The notes below the pieces were generated by a model that made no database searches, had not been told where the DNA came from, and worked only from the letters and a program-made list of their open reading frames with translations. From Maea johnstoni (lineage: Eukaryota > Annelida > Polychaeta > Spionida > Magelonidae), in the NCBI GenBank assembly GCA_963942565.1, contig OZ012700.1:24946027-25010026 (forward strand): DNA of 64,000 nucleotides, written 5' to 3'. This document shows positions 1 to 23,592 of the stretch, in pieces (the stretch's first letter is position 1; each line of letters opens with the position of its first letter). A program made the position numbers and the translations under genes.

Positions 1-14
1 CAGGTCAAAAAGGA

Positions 15-273
15 TACAGTACAGGCATTTAATTCCTGCACCAGTCGAACGGACGTCTGGCAGCGCCAGGTTGTATAAAAACCAATTGGTAACGTGACAA
101 AAATAAGACAAGCACATCAATGACCCACATAGCTTACGAATCAAAGCTACGTTAAGTTGTGAGTTCATCCTCGCATCCATGCCAAGGAAGATGGGTGGCA
201 ATCGGTATTGCGGTCGTGTACTTTGCTCGGGCTGCCCACGCATTTAATGCAGGAATTAAATATCGGCACTGTA
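15..273 (-). repeat. MITE family B, copy 1
   Basis: A 259-bp element with imperfect terminal inverted repeats: it opens TACAGTACAGGCATTTAATT and closes with a complement ending in CGGCACTGTA. The core carries short blocks (around CATCAATGACC and GGGTGGCAATC) that recur in inverted orientation at 3093-3363, 3587-3820 and 20613-20854. Flanking TA fits a Tc1/mariner-type target, but no transposase is present. Non-autonomous DNA transposon by structure. Confidence 0.75.
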
Positions 274-367
274 GCTCCCCACTACGCAGAATAGTCCGCC
301 ACTTACAAGTTTTTCTGAATCCCTTGAAATTCCAAACTGTATGACGTCTCCGTTTCTTTTCCTGTAG

Positions 368-528
368 GAAGTATGCTGGGCCTTGGAGTCGTGGCGTATC
401 ACTTCAGTCGTATCTTAGCTCCTACCTCCGCGTCCTACATAGTCGCCATTGCGGGCTTTTCTGTGTTTGCTTATTTCTGTTCAGCGGTCACCGCGGTTGG
501 CATGACAATCATTTGGTTGTATTATTAA
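368..528 (+). CDS. Last coding exon of a second SLC22A18-like MFS transporter
   Basis: A splice acceptor (polypyrimidine tract then AG at 366-367) opens an exon that reads SMLGLGVVAYHFSRI and continues to a TAA at 526-528. It aligns with the last exon of the minus-strand transporter in this window (SLLGLSMSAVYCSAAIAPV) and with the end of vertebrate SLC22A18 (TMLGLCASVQPLLRTLGP). The exon starts with GA, so it needs a preceding G to make Gly; the minus-strand gene uses the same phase-1 junction at the same place. The encoded segment covers the last two membrane helices of a 12-helix major facilitator protein and ends shortly after the last helix, with almost no cytoplasmic tail. All earlier exons lie before the window. 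The two genes face each other tail to tail about 2.1 kb apart, which suggests an old local duplication with inversion. Confidence 0.75.
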
Positions 529-649
529 CCCCTCCATGCTCACTACTTCACTTGAAAATTATGATTAAGATCAATGGAACTATCGCTAAATAAAAATAAT
601 AAGACATCTTTTTCTATCATAAGAAATTATACAAGATGAAAGAAACAAC

Positions 650-868
650 TACTGTAGATTCAGAAAAGATTGCGTTAGTTTAATTTTTGCGTTATTTTGC
701 GTTTCGCTTCGGACGCAAAATTAAGATTCGTAATGATTAATGCTGCCACTTTAAGTGTATAGCTGGCACTCCGTGTTGCGGCCAATTCGCAAAATTAAAA
801 AACGCAAAAATCGATTTTCTGTACATTCTCATAATTTACTCTACACAATCTTTTGTGAATCTACAGTA
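650..868. repeat. MITE with TACTGTAGATTCA ends
   Basis: A 219-bp inverted-repeat element. It opens TACTGTAGATTCAGAAAAG and closes with the complement, TTTTGTGAATCTACAGTA. A and T runs with TTTTTGCG and its complement form an inner second inverted pair. The TA at each end fits a Tc1/mariner-like target. No coding capacity; only one copy seen here. Confidence 0.65.
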
Positions 869-1061
869 TATGAAGGAAGGTTTTTGTCTGGATTTTGATT
901 AATATCTTTGCTGTATTATTCTCCAAAAGATGCAAAGGTCTGCACTCAAATGAGTGTAAGATGTGTTATCCTTCTATCCATTTGTTTTGCCACACGTTTT
1001 GCCCACATAAAAAGGAGGAGCAAAATAAAGGTTTCATCATGTGAACTGAGTAGTCTGGTCA

Positions 1062-1292
1062 TTAACCCATTTACACTCAGAGCAGCCAAAAGAGGCCTGA
1101 CAATTTTGGAAATATTTCAATTACAAAAGCATTTTCTTGAAAACATTTGAAGGGGAAATGTTGATAAGAAGCCAAACAACAAATCTCCTTCAAATATTTT
1201 GTGAACTTTTTCTGTATTCACAAATTATTTTCAAAAGTATGAGAGAATCAGACGACACCATCTACAGAAACTCTTGAGTGTTAATGGGTTAA
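1062..1292. repeat. piggyBac-like MITE (family C), copy 1
   Basis: A 231-bp element bounded by TTAA on both sides, with CCC next to the left TTAA and GGG next to the right one. Ends read TTAACCCATTTACACTCAGA and GAGTGTTAATGGGTTAA. TTAA plus CCC/GGG is the classic piggyBac-type signature. A second copy lies at 19757-19986 in the same orientation. Confidence 0.75.
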
Positions 1293-1616
1293 TGGTAGTG
1301 TGCGATACTAGCAAAGGGATTGCATGTCCAAGTAATGGTGCGCACTTTAATAAATGCAGACTAAAGGAGTGTGCAAATTATGGATTAATTAAAAAACGCC
1401 GCAATATGAACACGATATACAGTATCAATAGGAAATAATGTTTGTGCAATTTATCAATGCATTCACATACATGCATGTCATTTGTCTTTTGTATAATTTA
1501 CCAATAAAGCGTTAAAGGTATAATATTTTTGTTTTGTTTTCATTTTGTAGTTGTGTTGTTGTGTAAATACTTTATTTCTAGGGTAGGGATTTCGTGTATT
1601 CATTATAAGTGCCTAG

Positions 1617-1829
1617 TACTGTAAATCATTTAAATATGGCGTGAACATTAAATAGCGCAATTACAATACTGCCATGGATAGCGTGATCTAGGTATAGCGG
1701 TTAACGGGAACAGCAGCAACAAGTTCAATTAAGATTTTTATAAAGACGGGAATTTTACAATAGCGCATATGGGCAGAGCGCTATTATCGCTATCTTATTG
1801 TTCCCGCTATACTTAAGTGATTTACAGTA
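1617..1829 (+). repeat. MITE family A, copy 1
   Basis: A 213-bp element with inverted ends TACTGTAAATCATTTAAATA and ACTTAAGTGATTTACAGTA, flanked by TA. Four copies occur in the window (here, 4382, 18439, 22167), two in each orientation. An internal inverted pair (TAGCGCAATT and ATTGTTCCCGCTAT regions) gives it strong hairpin potential. Non-autonomous Tc1/mariner-like by target site. The 1830-2365 stretch that follows is AT-rich and shows nothing else. Confidence 0.75.
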
Positions 1830-2361
1830 TGCTTTTTTCTCAATTATTGCTGTCAGCAGTTTTCTTTTATTATCTTAAAAGTTACATTATTGCATAGTAA
1901 ATCCTTATATAAAAGTAAAACTAGATTTCAAAATGCCTTAAAAATGAAATGTTTAAAATAACTTAACAGAGAATATGATAATAGGTACTAGGTAATTTCA
2001 ATTTTTTGGTGTAAAGAAACTTGAAATGGACAGAAGTTATTACTGAAGTTAGAAAAACAAAATGGGTATTAGTAATAAGAACTATCATAATTTCAGAAAA
2101 CAACAGAAATTGTAGTAGAACACAAAAGGACAGTTCATCCCATTTCGTATAACTCTCGAATGCATTTTGATTATGTCAAACAATGGAACAAAAGGGGCAT
2201 AGCATAAAAGACCTACTACTTGAAAATGACATTCGTAAATCTATCACTAAGCTAGATCTGGTTTTTGGAACTAAGATTAATGTCTATGTTAATTAGATAT
2301 ACATCGAAACAATGGCATAACGATGATAAGTCAGAAATGCCCTGGTGTCAAAAAAATATAC

Positions 2362-2366
<5 letters not shown>

Positions 2367-2444
<78 letters not shown>
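2367..2444. repeat. (TA)n microsatellite
   Basis: About 38 uninterrupted TA units, followed by short CATA repeats to about 2485. It lies just beyond the 3' end of the SLC22A18-like gene. Translated Tyr-Ile runs here are repeat artefacts. Confidence 0.97.
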
Positions 2445-2604
2445 CATACATACATACATCCGTACATACAAGCATACATACATACATTCCTGATACTTGC
2501 AATATATATCATAAGATTAAGTAGGGGTATTTGAAAAATATGTATTTGTCAAAATCATACAATCGTAAATTAAATGAATTAAATATTCCAAAACTGTTTT
2601 CAAT

Positions 2605-12667
<10,063 letters not shown>

Positions 12668-13076
12668 GATTGAAGATTTCTTTTAATGAAAGTTGCGGAA
12701 GAAAATGGCCCCTGGAAATAGAATTCAGTAATACGTTGTCATCTCTCTAATTGAACTGCTCTGTACATTGAATGAAATAGTTTTCTTTAACTTCGCCATT
12801 TGGCAAGAATTAAAGAACACCCTGCATCCTTTAGGTAGCTGTAACGCACCAGTTAATTAAATCCCCTGGAGGGGGGTGGGGTAGAAAATGGCCGGGCGAG
12901 GTCGGGCTTATCCAGTCAAGTACGCCAAAATGCTGCCCCACAGGGTGGGGACATCAATACCTAGTAGAACGAGACTAAAAGGCCGGACCGCCGGGCGGGG
13001 ATAGTGAATACCCCCGAATCCTCCTTTAAAATATCCTATTTACTTATTTTTGATTACCCATTTGGCCATCAAACGG
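12668..13076. other. 5' flank of the SLC22A18-like gene
   Basis: No gene is visible. A TATA box is not obvious upstream of the ATG. Between about 12860 and 13020 the DNA turns GC-rich with purine/pyrimidine runs, which may belong to the promoter region or to an old repeat. Confidence 0.4.
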
Positions 13077-13263
13077 TAGACTCAAAATCCTGGCGAACTT
13101 TATGCATGACGTCCTGGAAACTTGTAATTTTGGAATCCCCTACCTAAGGTTGGTTACCTAACCCCTATAACCCTAGACCTGGTTCTTAACCCTAAACCTA
13201 ACCCTACCAAGATCACAAGTTTCCAGGAAGCCATGCATACAGTTCGCCAGGATTTAGAGTCTA
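13077..13263. repeat. 187-bp inverted-repeat element with telomere-like core
   Basis: Ends are inverted over about 50 bp: TAGACTCAAAATCCTGGCGA on the left and its complement TCGCCAGGATTTAGAGTCTA on the right. The centre (13142-13208) holds CCTAACCC, AACCCTA and CCCTAAACC-type repeats. TA at both borders. A MITE by structure. Confidence 0.7.
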
Positions 13264-13620
13264 CCCCATCAAACAGTGGGCAAACAAATGAAATTGGATT
13301 TTGTCCTTATGTTACGACCGAACTTAATATGGTTAGTACGAAATTATCCTAAAGTATGTTAGCATCTTCAAAAGAGAATTGAGAAAGCGTTATTGGTTTC
13401 TATTTAGGATGTACCTGCATCAGTGCAAATCAACACAATAAAAGCTTGTTTTGAAATTCATTTTTCATATTTTCTAATGACCACATGGCTAGAAAATATG
13501 GTCAACAAAATGTGCGCCAGGGGTTGAGATAAGTGATAAGAAATGTGCCCTGGGGTGGGTACAATGCAAAATAAGGCAGAAGGTACACTACATACATATA
13601 AATATGTGTGTGTGTATGCC

Positions 13621-14017
<397 letters not shown>

Positions 14018-14100
14018 CAGAAAATCAAAAGTCTCTCTAAAAATAGCCCACCGTTTCGCTTGAACGGCTGGACGTATTAAACAACCTTTAACAACCCATG

Positions 14101-14102
14101 CC

Positions 14103-14169
<67 letters not shown>

Positions 14170-14215
14170 ATAGTAGAAGTAGTAGTAGTAGTAGTAGTAG
14201 AAGAAGAAGAAGGTG
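14101..14215. repeat. (TAG)n trinucleotide tract
   Basis: About 30 TAG/GTA units passing into GAA and GAT triplets to about 14290. The 14291-15773 stretch that follows has no gene; it holds (CATA)n at 14828-14868 and (GATA)n at 14925-14998. Confidence 0.95.
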
Positions 14216-15339
14216 ATGGTGATGAAGAGGAAGAAAAGAAGATGATGAAGATGACGATGATGATTGATGATGAAGGAAAAGAAGTGGATAAAGAAGAAGT
14301 AAACGAAGAAGGCCAATGGTGCAGAAAATCACGAACCTCACTAAAGGAGACCATCGTTATGTCTGAAAGGCCAGATGTGTTAAACTATTTTATCCATGCA
14401 TATCTGCAGATATCCTTGACATCAATGACAGACGTATACACTCCTGACGCTAGTGCAGTTCCAACCTAAATCCGGTACAGTTATTGGTGGTACAATTACG
14501 CATGATCTTTACTAACTGCGATGTCAGTACTCTTCTATTTACAGATTCCATATCCTCATTCATTATGTATATATAACCATTTATGATTGCAGAGAATTAA
14601 ATATGCGATGCAATTTAAGTCCTTGGTCATTGCACCAGCTCAGAACTGTCGGAATGTTCTTGGTAATATGATAAGAGCAAATCATTATTTGGTCGATAAT
14701 TCGTAAGCGAGATATTGATGTATCTATATGTAGACTTGGCATGTTATGGGCTACAACTATAACATCGATTCAAACACTGGCCGATAGCGTCGGATTGTGA
14801 TATACGTAATATTCATAGTAAGTTTGATACACACACACATACATACATACATACATACATACATACATAATTACATACAGATAGTGTCTTCAAATTGAAG
14901 TTAGGCGGATACCGGAAGAAGAAGAGATATATAGATAGATAGATGGATAGATAGATTGATAAATAGATGAATATATGGATAGACAGACAGATAGATATAC
15001 GTGTGTGTCAGACTCGGTGAATCACGTACAAAACATACAGTAGAGTATGTATAGACTATAGTGTGTATTCAAGTTGATAATCAACTCCCAGTATTTGTTC
15101 ACCTCTCTGACCAGTTTGAAGTAAGAGGTGAGGTTATGCGTCAATGAGTTCCAGTGGACAAAAAGTGGACGTCCCCTGGTAGTGCTAGACATGTTAATCT
15201 ATATATTATACAGTGAAGCATAGTGATACATCACCTACACGTACCTTCCGGCGTCTTGTCAGGGTCTGCATGAGTATCCCTTGCCGACGCGTGACCTACT
15301 TAGTCCGTCAACCCTTTAACTAAAATAGAGCTTGACATA

Positions 15340-15490
15340 ATTACGATTGGCGTGCACACATGAATGCCTTTATGGACATGCAGAGACTGGTCCTGTATGT
15401 CGCGGCAGCGGTCCAAGTTGCCACCTGCTGTTTGTTGTTTCTCATCACCCCTTTAGGCATGTGAGAAAGTTACCAGATCCAATGTATGTA
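15340..15490 (+). repeat. SINE-like fragment
   Basis: GCATGTGAGAAAGTTACCAG near 15456-15475 matches the core shared with 7545-7765 and the reverse of 57115-57280. The upstream part (around CAAGTTGCCACCTGC) may belong to the same unit. Boundaries uncertain. Confidence 0.35.
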
Positions 15491-15773
15491 TGTGGCTTTA
15501 TTGACTACAGCTCTCGCCTGAAATTTCATACAATAATACAACTAATCACGACTACGGAGCATGCACTATAAAAGAGGAGAGGAATGTGGTATATAATGTA
15601 GCATAAGGTAGACAAATGTAAATTACCATTTAGGAAAATGTAAGTTAGAACTTAGTATAATATGTTAAATAAGTTAGAGTTCAGTAGAATAATAAATCAT
15701 CCTATTAACACACACGACTTGGATGTGTGTAAACAAATCCTAGACGACAGCCGTAGTATACTCCTTGGAAACA

Positions 15774-15912
<139 letters not shown>

Positions 15913-16385
15913 AAACTGGATGTTGAAGATTTTTTCACAGCCTTCCAAGTACTGAAAGGAACAGGGCCAATAGGCTACTGGGTCAGAACTAACGACGCCT
16001 GAAAAGAGAAATAACAGATACTCATCTACTGAAATTACATATAACAATTAGTTTTCTCGTTTTACGCATAACGAGTTATCTGAAATGACTTCTCGTCTTA
16101 GTCTTACAACCATGCACGCTGGATATTTACTTTTTAGGCAAACACTTGAAAACTCGAATCATTCATTTTTTTAGGTTCCCAGTATAATATTGAATTCTTA
16201 GATATTTCAAACTCTACGAACAATAATGTCAATAATGTCAATAGCATTAAACAATAACGAAACACAGTTCACGAAGACTCTACGTCAAGATTATACTACA
16301 TTCCTTGAACTGGCACATAAAACTAAAATATATAGTATCATTTCTGAACGTACGTCGTATCCAACGAGAACCTACATATACCATA

Positions 16386-16655
<270 letters not shown>

Positions 16656-16854
16656 ACACTTTAAGTGATTTATTACTGAAAAGGTTTTGATTTCTTCCAG
16701 TTCCCCTTGATCTTGATGTCGTGCAACGGTCCATCCTGATGGGGGCTTCGTGAACTGTGTTTTGTTATTTAGATTTAAATTCCGAATAGGTATGCAGGAT
16801 TCAATAACCCGTCTATATTGAAGATAACGCCACATCTAGTCAGTGGGAGATACT

Positions 16855-17099
16855 ACGACAGAATTGTATTCTGTCGACATAATACAATTCTGTCGGACAG
16901 AATACAATTCTGTCGGACAGAGTACAATTCTGTTGGACAGAATTGTATTCTGTCAACAAAACTGTATTCTGTTGGACAGAATACATTTCTGTTGGACAGA
17001 ATATAATTCTGTTGGACAGAATTATATTCTGTCGACAGAATTGTACTCTGTTAGACAAAATTGTATTCTGTCCGACAGAATACAATTCTGTCAACAGAA
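16855..17099. repeat. Hairpin-forming satellite of alternating ACAGAAT/ATTCTGT
   Basis: About 13 copies of a unit near 18-20 bp whose halves are reverse complements: GACAGAAT, a three-base spacer, then ATTCTGTC. Because each unit is itself a near-palindrome, the array reads almost the same on both strands and yields parallel open frames in both. Variation falls mainly on the spacer and the GG/TGG linker. Confidence 0.85.
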
Positions 17100-17224
17100 T
17101 TCTAGATGTTACAAACGGCGCCCCATACCCATGTGCCAGGGCATTAGTTATTTCTCAGGATTTTTGCATCATTGTGTATAGGCCTAAGTAGCCGCTAGTA
17201 AAATAAGGATTATGCTGAGGCGAC

Positions 17225-17415
17225 TTTCATCCAATGCACAAGGATGCAAAGACTTTTTATAAGCATCCAAACCCTGTCGTGTTAGTATTCATTGCATAGC
17301 TCTCGCTGAGTACTCTCAGATGAGTACCCGTGTGCCAGGGTTTCAGTCATTTTCAGCTTTTCTCACATTATTTTGTATTGGCAAAATTAGCCACCAGCAG
17401 CATAAGGGTTATTCA
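17225..17415 (+). repeat. Interspersed repeat shared with 57.5-57.7 kb
   Basis: The stretch with GTATTCATTGCATAGCTCTC and GTACTCTCAGATGAGTACCC is the reverse complement, with substitutions, of about 57530-57720. Part of it (GTGCCAGGG to CATAAGG) is also repeated weakly at 17130-17210. Family unknown. From 17416 to 18438 nothing more is recognised. Confidence 0.6.
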
Positions 17416-18438
17416 AGGACACGGATTCGTACCACTAAATGCAATGGACACCAGGACCTAAACATTTCCGACATTTCTGATTTTCAAAACCTAGCATGCA
17501 GGTACTTTAAGTAATAGACTGTCTTGACTTCCCTTAAGATGGATAACAGTTTTCATGCTAGGTGTTCAGGAAAATGATGCCATGGACAATGTGATTAAAG
17601 TAAATCATGTTTACGAATTATGTAATTGCACTTATGTATTTGTATTTAGTTTTCATCTTAAATATATGACAAGCATTTGAGAGTTGTACTTGTTGAAAAT
17701 GAAATTTAGCCAAAATATAGAATAAGCTAAGATATATGATAAAAACGAGTTCAAAAATGGTGGAAGGTATATTATTCACGATTTTTCATTACAGATATTG
17801 TTGAAAACGTCCTTACACAAACATTTTAAAAAAAGTCGCAGATGGATAGCAACCGAACCGTTGACAGGTATGCAAAGCCAGCTTTCCGGGAAACAAACTG
17901 TAGGCGCCATCTACCGGACGGAAATCAAACAGAGTTGTTCACTCTATGCCGTTAAAAGTCTTTGTAACGTATAGATGGCGCTGCTTCACGGATATAAATG
18001 ACACTAATGTGGGGAAGATAATATTTACTTAATAATATTTATTTAATTAATTAACTACATGCAGAAGTGAAACTCAACAGAACGTTTAAGTGTTTTATAA
18101 CATGTTATCTGAATTCAACTAAATACTGTATTACGTGTGTGTATGCTTTTTTACCATGACTCATCCAATGGGCCAAGTTTTTAAATTCCTATTAAGATTG
18201 TCAGGGAAATTATTCGACTTAGAGAAATAATATATAGTGTTATGCATATGTCCCCGATTTTGTTGTTTGGACTTGAATGGAGAATGATAAAGCTGAAGAC
18301 AACATGGACAATAGCTTGTCTTTATTTCAATATGTGCATAGTGTTAACAAATGGCTATGTCTAATTTCCTTCAAGGTTGACTATCTGGTCATTACTATTG
18401 TAATTTCTGCTTGCCATCCTTTCAATTTTACCCCGAAA

Positions 18439-18651
18439 TACTGTAAATCACTTAAGTATAGCGGGAGCAATAAGATAGCGATACTAGCGCTCTGCCCATA
18501 TGCGCTAATGTAAAATCCCGATCTTTTTTGAATTCTTAAATTAACTTGCTGCTGCTGTTCCCGTTCGCCGCTATACTTAGATCACGCTATCCAGGGCAGT
18601 ACCGTAATTACGCTATATAATGTTTACGCAATATTTAAGTGATTTACAGTA
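18439..18651 (-). repeat. MITE family A, copy 3
   Basis: A 213-bp copy, reversed relative to those at 1617 and 4382: it opens TACTGTAAATCACTTAAGTA and closes ATTTAAGTGATTTACAGTA. The region 18652-19257 beyond it has no recognised feature. Confidence 0.8.
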
Positions 18652-19254
18652 TTTCAGGATATTTTCTACAGGGATGGTTTGCTACATAAATAAAACACAG
18701 AATGGTATCCTTCAATAGTACTAAAAGTCAAAGCTTATTGTACGTCATTGGTTTTACAGTTTACTATGTGCTTAAGACATACCCTATTATTTCACGACAT
18801 TAATTAAGACATAAATGTTATAAAACATGAAAAATAAGATGGTACCTAATGAATTATGTAACACGATCATAGAAGGTTCAACATGTTGTACCTAAAGGCC
18901 CAGGGCCTAATTTCAAAAACTCTTATGTCAATAGATAACAATTCATCCTTACCTATGTACTCAGATTTGCATAGTTCATTCTTGATTAACCAAACAGCGG
19001 ATGGGATATGCAGTAACTTATCTGATTATGATACAAGTACACCTTTAACAATTACGTTTACCTGACCAAATAAGTCTTTTTCCAATCAATGTTTGATTAT
19101 ATACCTCAAATATAAATGCCTTTGAATGAAGAAATTAGTAACCTTCTTACTATTACACGAAAGTGGGACACATTTTTGATAAATATTCAATAAAAGCTTG
19201 TGCAAATAGTAACTATTACTACAAAGTCACACAGACTCATCAACACACACATAC

Positions 19255-19503
<249 letters not shown>

Positions 19504-19756
19504 ACACCAGGCTGTATCCCTTTTTTACAGAGAGGATAACTAATAATATATATATATACATATATAACATTTGATACATACACGATTTGATATAAAGAAT
19601 ATAAACATACAAGCTCATTCAAAAAATTGTGAAAGGTTTCCATGCTTGGGAGAACTACGTGTGTGTCAGAAAAAAGCTTTATATATCACGTAGTTTCCTA
19701 ATTAACTTATAACTGAGCAATTACACAACATGAATTTCAGAGCAGTAGGGACAGAG

Positions 19757-19986
19757 TTAACCCATTAACACTCAGAGCAACCAAAACAGGCCTGACATAT
19801 TTGGAAATATATTACTTTCAAAAGCATTTTCCGGAAAACATTTGAACTAGAAATGTTTATCAGAAGCCAAACTACAACTCTCCATCAAATATTTTGTGAG
19901 CTTTCGCTTTGTTGTGAAGTTATTTTCAAAAGTATGAGAGTAGCAGACGTTAGGTTCTAGTGGAGTTCTAAGTGTGAATGGGTTAA
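19757..19986. repeat. piggyBac-like MITE (family C), copy 2
   Basis: A 230-bp copy bounded by TTAA, ends TTAACCCATTAACACTCAGA and TAAGTGTGAATGGGTTAA. It aligns along its length with 1062-1292. The following 19987-20612 shows no other feature. Confidence 0.75.
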
Positions 19987-20612
19987 GATAAGTTAACAAA
20001 ATCTTAAATAGGCAGCTAATGTGCAGACGAAACAACATATCACTGATCATGCTCAAAACCACGAGATCGCTGATATTCAGATTCGAAAGGAGACCACGTT
20101 TGATAGAGTTGTATAAATGCTAAAGAATATCCAGGTATCATTTGGTAAAAGGGTAGGTCTCAAAGTTTTCTGATGAGAAATATTTTATATTGATTCATTA
20201 AGGATATCAACTGTTTCTGCAGGAATGTATTCTTTGGCAAAACCTTTTAGGAATTTTCTCAATAAGTAGAATAACATTACCTGTAACAGGATATGAACAT
20301 TAATGGAAGGGATTTTGAAAAGAGTCCATATTGTTTATCACTCCCAAATGGTATACATTAAAATGATATCCAGAGGTGGAAACAAAGTCAAACCTAAAGA
20401 CAAGACATACTTTGGACAATTTGTTACTTGAATCTTAGTTACATAAGTTGTTGCTTACATTTCAGAGGTTACATGGATCTAAAATGATCAAAATGCATAC
20501 TTAAAACAGTAGCATCTAATAAGTATAAGCGAGCATATTGTCTATAAATACCTCATCGCTCAGCTGTGCATTTAGGAACATTCACCATAACTTGTGTGTT
20601 TTTTGTTTTACG

Positions 20613-20854
20613 TACAGTGCCGACATTTAATTCCTGCACTAAATGCGTAGCCATCCCAGGCAGAATAGACGACAGCACGCCCGATTGCCACCCAGTTTCT
20701 TGGGCATAGATGCATGGACGACCTCACAACTGAACGTAGGTTTGATTCGCAAAGTACGGGGGTCATTGATATGCTTGGCTCATTTTTTGGACATGTTATC
20801 CATGGGTGTTTGTATGAACAGGCATCGGTGTAGATATTGAATGTCTGTACTGTA
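20613..20854 (+). repeat. MITE family B, copy 4
   Basis: A 242-bp copy opening TACAGTGCCGACATTTAATT and closing TGAATGTCTGTACTGTA. Same orientation as copies 2 and 3. Confidence 0.8.
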
Positions 20855-20950
20855 AGAGCTTTTCTTCACAACACGAACCAAACAACAGACTATGTTTGAT
20901 TTGTTAAGTTGAAGCATAGAGAGTTGTACTTATATTACATATTAAGTATA

Positions 20951-21455
20951 TACCGTAATTTCGCGTGTATAAGACGCACTTTTTTACACTAAATTTTACA
21001 CTCAAATAGGGGGTGCGTCTTATACACAAAGCTAGAAATCTAGGGTGTTTTACATCGAGTTACCAGGCCACTCGGAGATCGCCAATTTCAATTATAATGC
21101 GGCGGCCAAGACAATGCCCATCGATGTTTGCCTAGTCATTGATGAATTGTAATTACCGAACCACTCTCCGCTAGAATTTACTGATTACAATCCATGTGAC
21201 ATGCCTAGGACAATGGGTAGTGAGTACCGACACAGGATGATACGCATTGATGTCATGGTGATGTCACATTTCACTCATCTCAATATGCGTTTTACTGGGT
21301 TTCTAGCGTTATTCATGAGGAGTTGATATCCTACAATAATTCCCAAAAGGGGGTGCGCACTATACACAAAGCTAAGGTCTATACATCATTTTAAAGGCCT
21401 GGACAAGGGGTGCGTCTTATATACGGGTGCGTCTTATACACGCGAAATTACGGTA
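20951..21455. repeat. MITE family E, complete copy
   Basis: A 505-bp element including flanking TA. The ends are inverted: CCGTAATTTCGCGTGTATAA on the left, and GTCTTATACACGCGAAATTACGG on the right, with a second inner GTGCGTCTTATA pair. It is the intact reference for the copy split by the Helitron at 36643-36757 and 43817-44075. TA flanks suggest Tc1/mariner-type mobilisation. The next 700 bp (21456-22166) hold only weak inverted pairs. Confidence 0.85.
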
Positions 21456-22166
21456 CACAATTTTAAGCAACCTACTACATTTAGTTTGATAGATATTTGG
21501 TAACTATATATTATTCACTCCTCCATACCCAGGTGAAACTAATATCATACAAATATGACATCCCAGCGGGGTGGTTAAGATGATTGTTAACCCCGAGCTA
21601 GCATTGTCACCCGAGGGCGTAGCCCGATGGTGACAATCATGAGAAAAAAGGGGTATCGTGGGAAAAACAGGTTCCATCACTCGTGGATGGAATGAGAAGG
21701 AATTTTGCACTCCTGGGCCAGCGAATCTGTGTCTTCGCCCAAGAAATAAAATCACTCTGGAACCTCTATGTGTAAATCGATTTCACAACATTACATATTC
21801 CCTCACGTACTGAGATATCATCTTCCAAAGACATTTATCTCTTTGCAATCAGACCTGTTTAGGTGAATGATACTTTGATGTAATTCTATATCATGTTAAA
21901 ATCTTTTCATAACTTTATTGAAAGCTGATGAAATACACATAAAGGCCATATTATTCCTTTATTGCTTGCCCATTTAGTGTTGATACTATGTTCATGTATA
22001 CCTTTGAACGTGCAGAATACCAAAACCAACGTGAGTGAAAATCAACACTATCTTGCTGTTCTTTTATAACATATTGCACCCTTTCAACTTACTTACTTTA
22101 AAGTGGAACAGTAAAGAGAGTCAATGGCTAGGTATAAATGACCCAAATAACTAACGAAGTTCCCAA

Positions 22167-22379
22167 TACTGTAAATCACTTAGGTATAGCGGGAACAATA
22201 AGATAGCGATAATAGCGCTCTGTACATATGCGCTATTATAAAATCCCCGTCTTTATTAAATTCCTAATTGAACTAACTGCGGCTGTTCCCGTTCACCGCT
22301 ACACTTAGATCACGCTAACCAGGGCAGTATCGTAATTGCGTTATATAATGTTCACGCCATATTTAAGTGACTTACAGTG
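22167..22379 (-). repeat. MITE family A, copy 4
   Basis: A 213-bp copy with left end TACTGTAAATCACTTAGGTA and right end ATTTAAGTGACTTACAGT. Same orientation as the copy at 18439. The 22380-22860 interval is plain AT-rich sequence. Confidence 0.8.
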
Positions 22380-22859
22380 TACGATTTTTACATACGTTAA
22401 AGGCTGACCCCATTCACTCATAATCATATCAACTGTCAATGTCAAGGCCATCACTGAGAAGAGTAAGACACAAACTAATATAAAAACTCCCATAGTGCTG
22501 TACACGATCAGGAAGAGTTTTTTACCCTTTCATCTACATTGAATTTCACCAAAACATGGTTGTTGCAAACGTACATTTTAGGTATCAGATATAAGCACAA
22601 TTATTTTAAAATTTGGCAAAGTAATAGCTTTAGGAGAAAATGACATCACATTTTCTTCTGATTTTGAATTTGTTCAAACGTTTTGGAGAGTTGAAAGATG
22701 CATTTTCCTCATTTGCAACAAAGGTTTTGAAAGAAACGTTAATAAAATTTGAAAGGAATAAAATCTAAAGAAAAGGTGATAGTTTTCCTCTGCATTGTTC
22801 TTTCCATTACATTTGCGAAGTTTGAATGTTCGCAATCTATAATTTTGGGTAGGAGCTCC

Positions 22860-22976
<117 letters not shown>

Positions 22977-23592
22977 GACCTTATTTTGACCCGAGAAACC
23001 TCGTGCTTGTCTGCTTGGCCTGTAGGTACAAGAGAGTACATCCATGCTTGCATGTGACCTTTTTCCTAATGGACAGTCAGTAAATTCCTGGACTGATGTT
23101 ATGTATTTGTGTTTTAACAACCATTTATGATTCTAACATCATTCTGCATTTTCAGTTTAACTACGAATAGTAGCTCATCAGTTTGCCTTTAAGGAATTCC
23201 ATCACACTTGTCAATCCGTGATGTTTCTCTGAACACATGGCACTCTTAGTTGTTTTAGTGTGAGAAATTGTCCTCTTGTCACTTTGGTGCGAAGGTTGTT
23301 ACCGGAGGATTCCGTTTTTGATATATCGGAGTCATATCCATGATTAATTTCAGCTTTTTGTGATAATATAAAATGAATGGCAGAATTCCAACAAGCATCC
23401 TTTTAATCTATCAACAGCACCTGTTTTTTGAAATCATGTTCAAGCATGACAATTATAATTGACATCAATCCATGTATAATCCATGTATAATTAAGGATCA
23501 ATTTAACCCATGGAATGATCACTGTAACACATCATATGAAGCCGCAGAGTAGCCATAACCCAAGGTTCTGCTGGAGGCCTAGTTTTAGGCAG

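Noticed and set aside
13140-13210. Telomere or chromosome end
   Set aside because: Degenerate and only about 65 bp, inside an inverted-repeat element and flanked by ordinary sequence.
16818-17191. Overlapping frames rich in SVGQ and LDRI on both strands
   Set aside because: Artefact of the palindromic ACAGAAT satellite.
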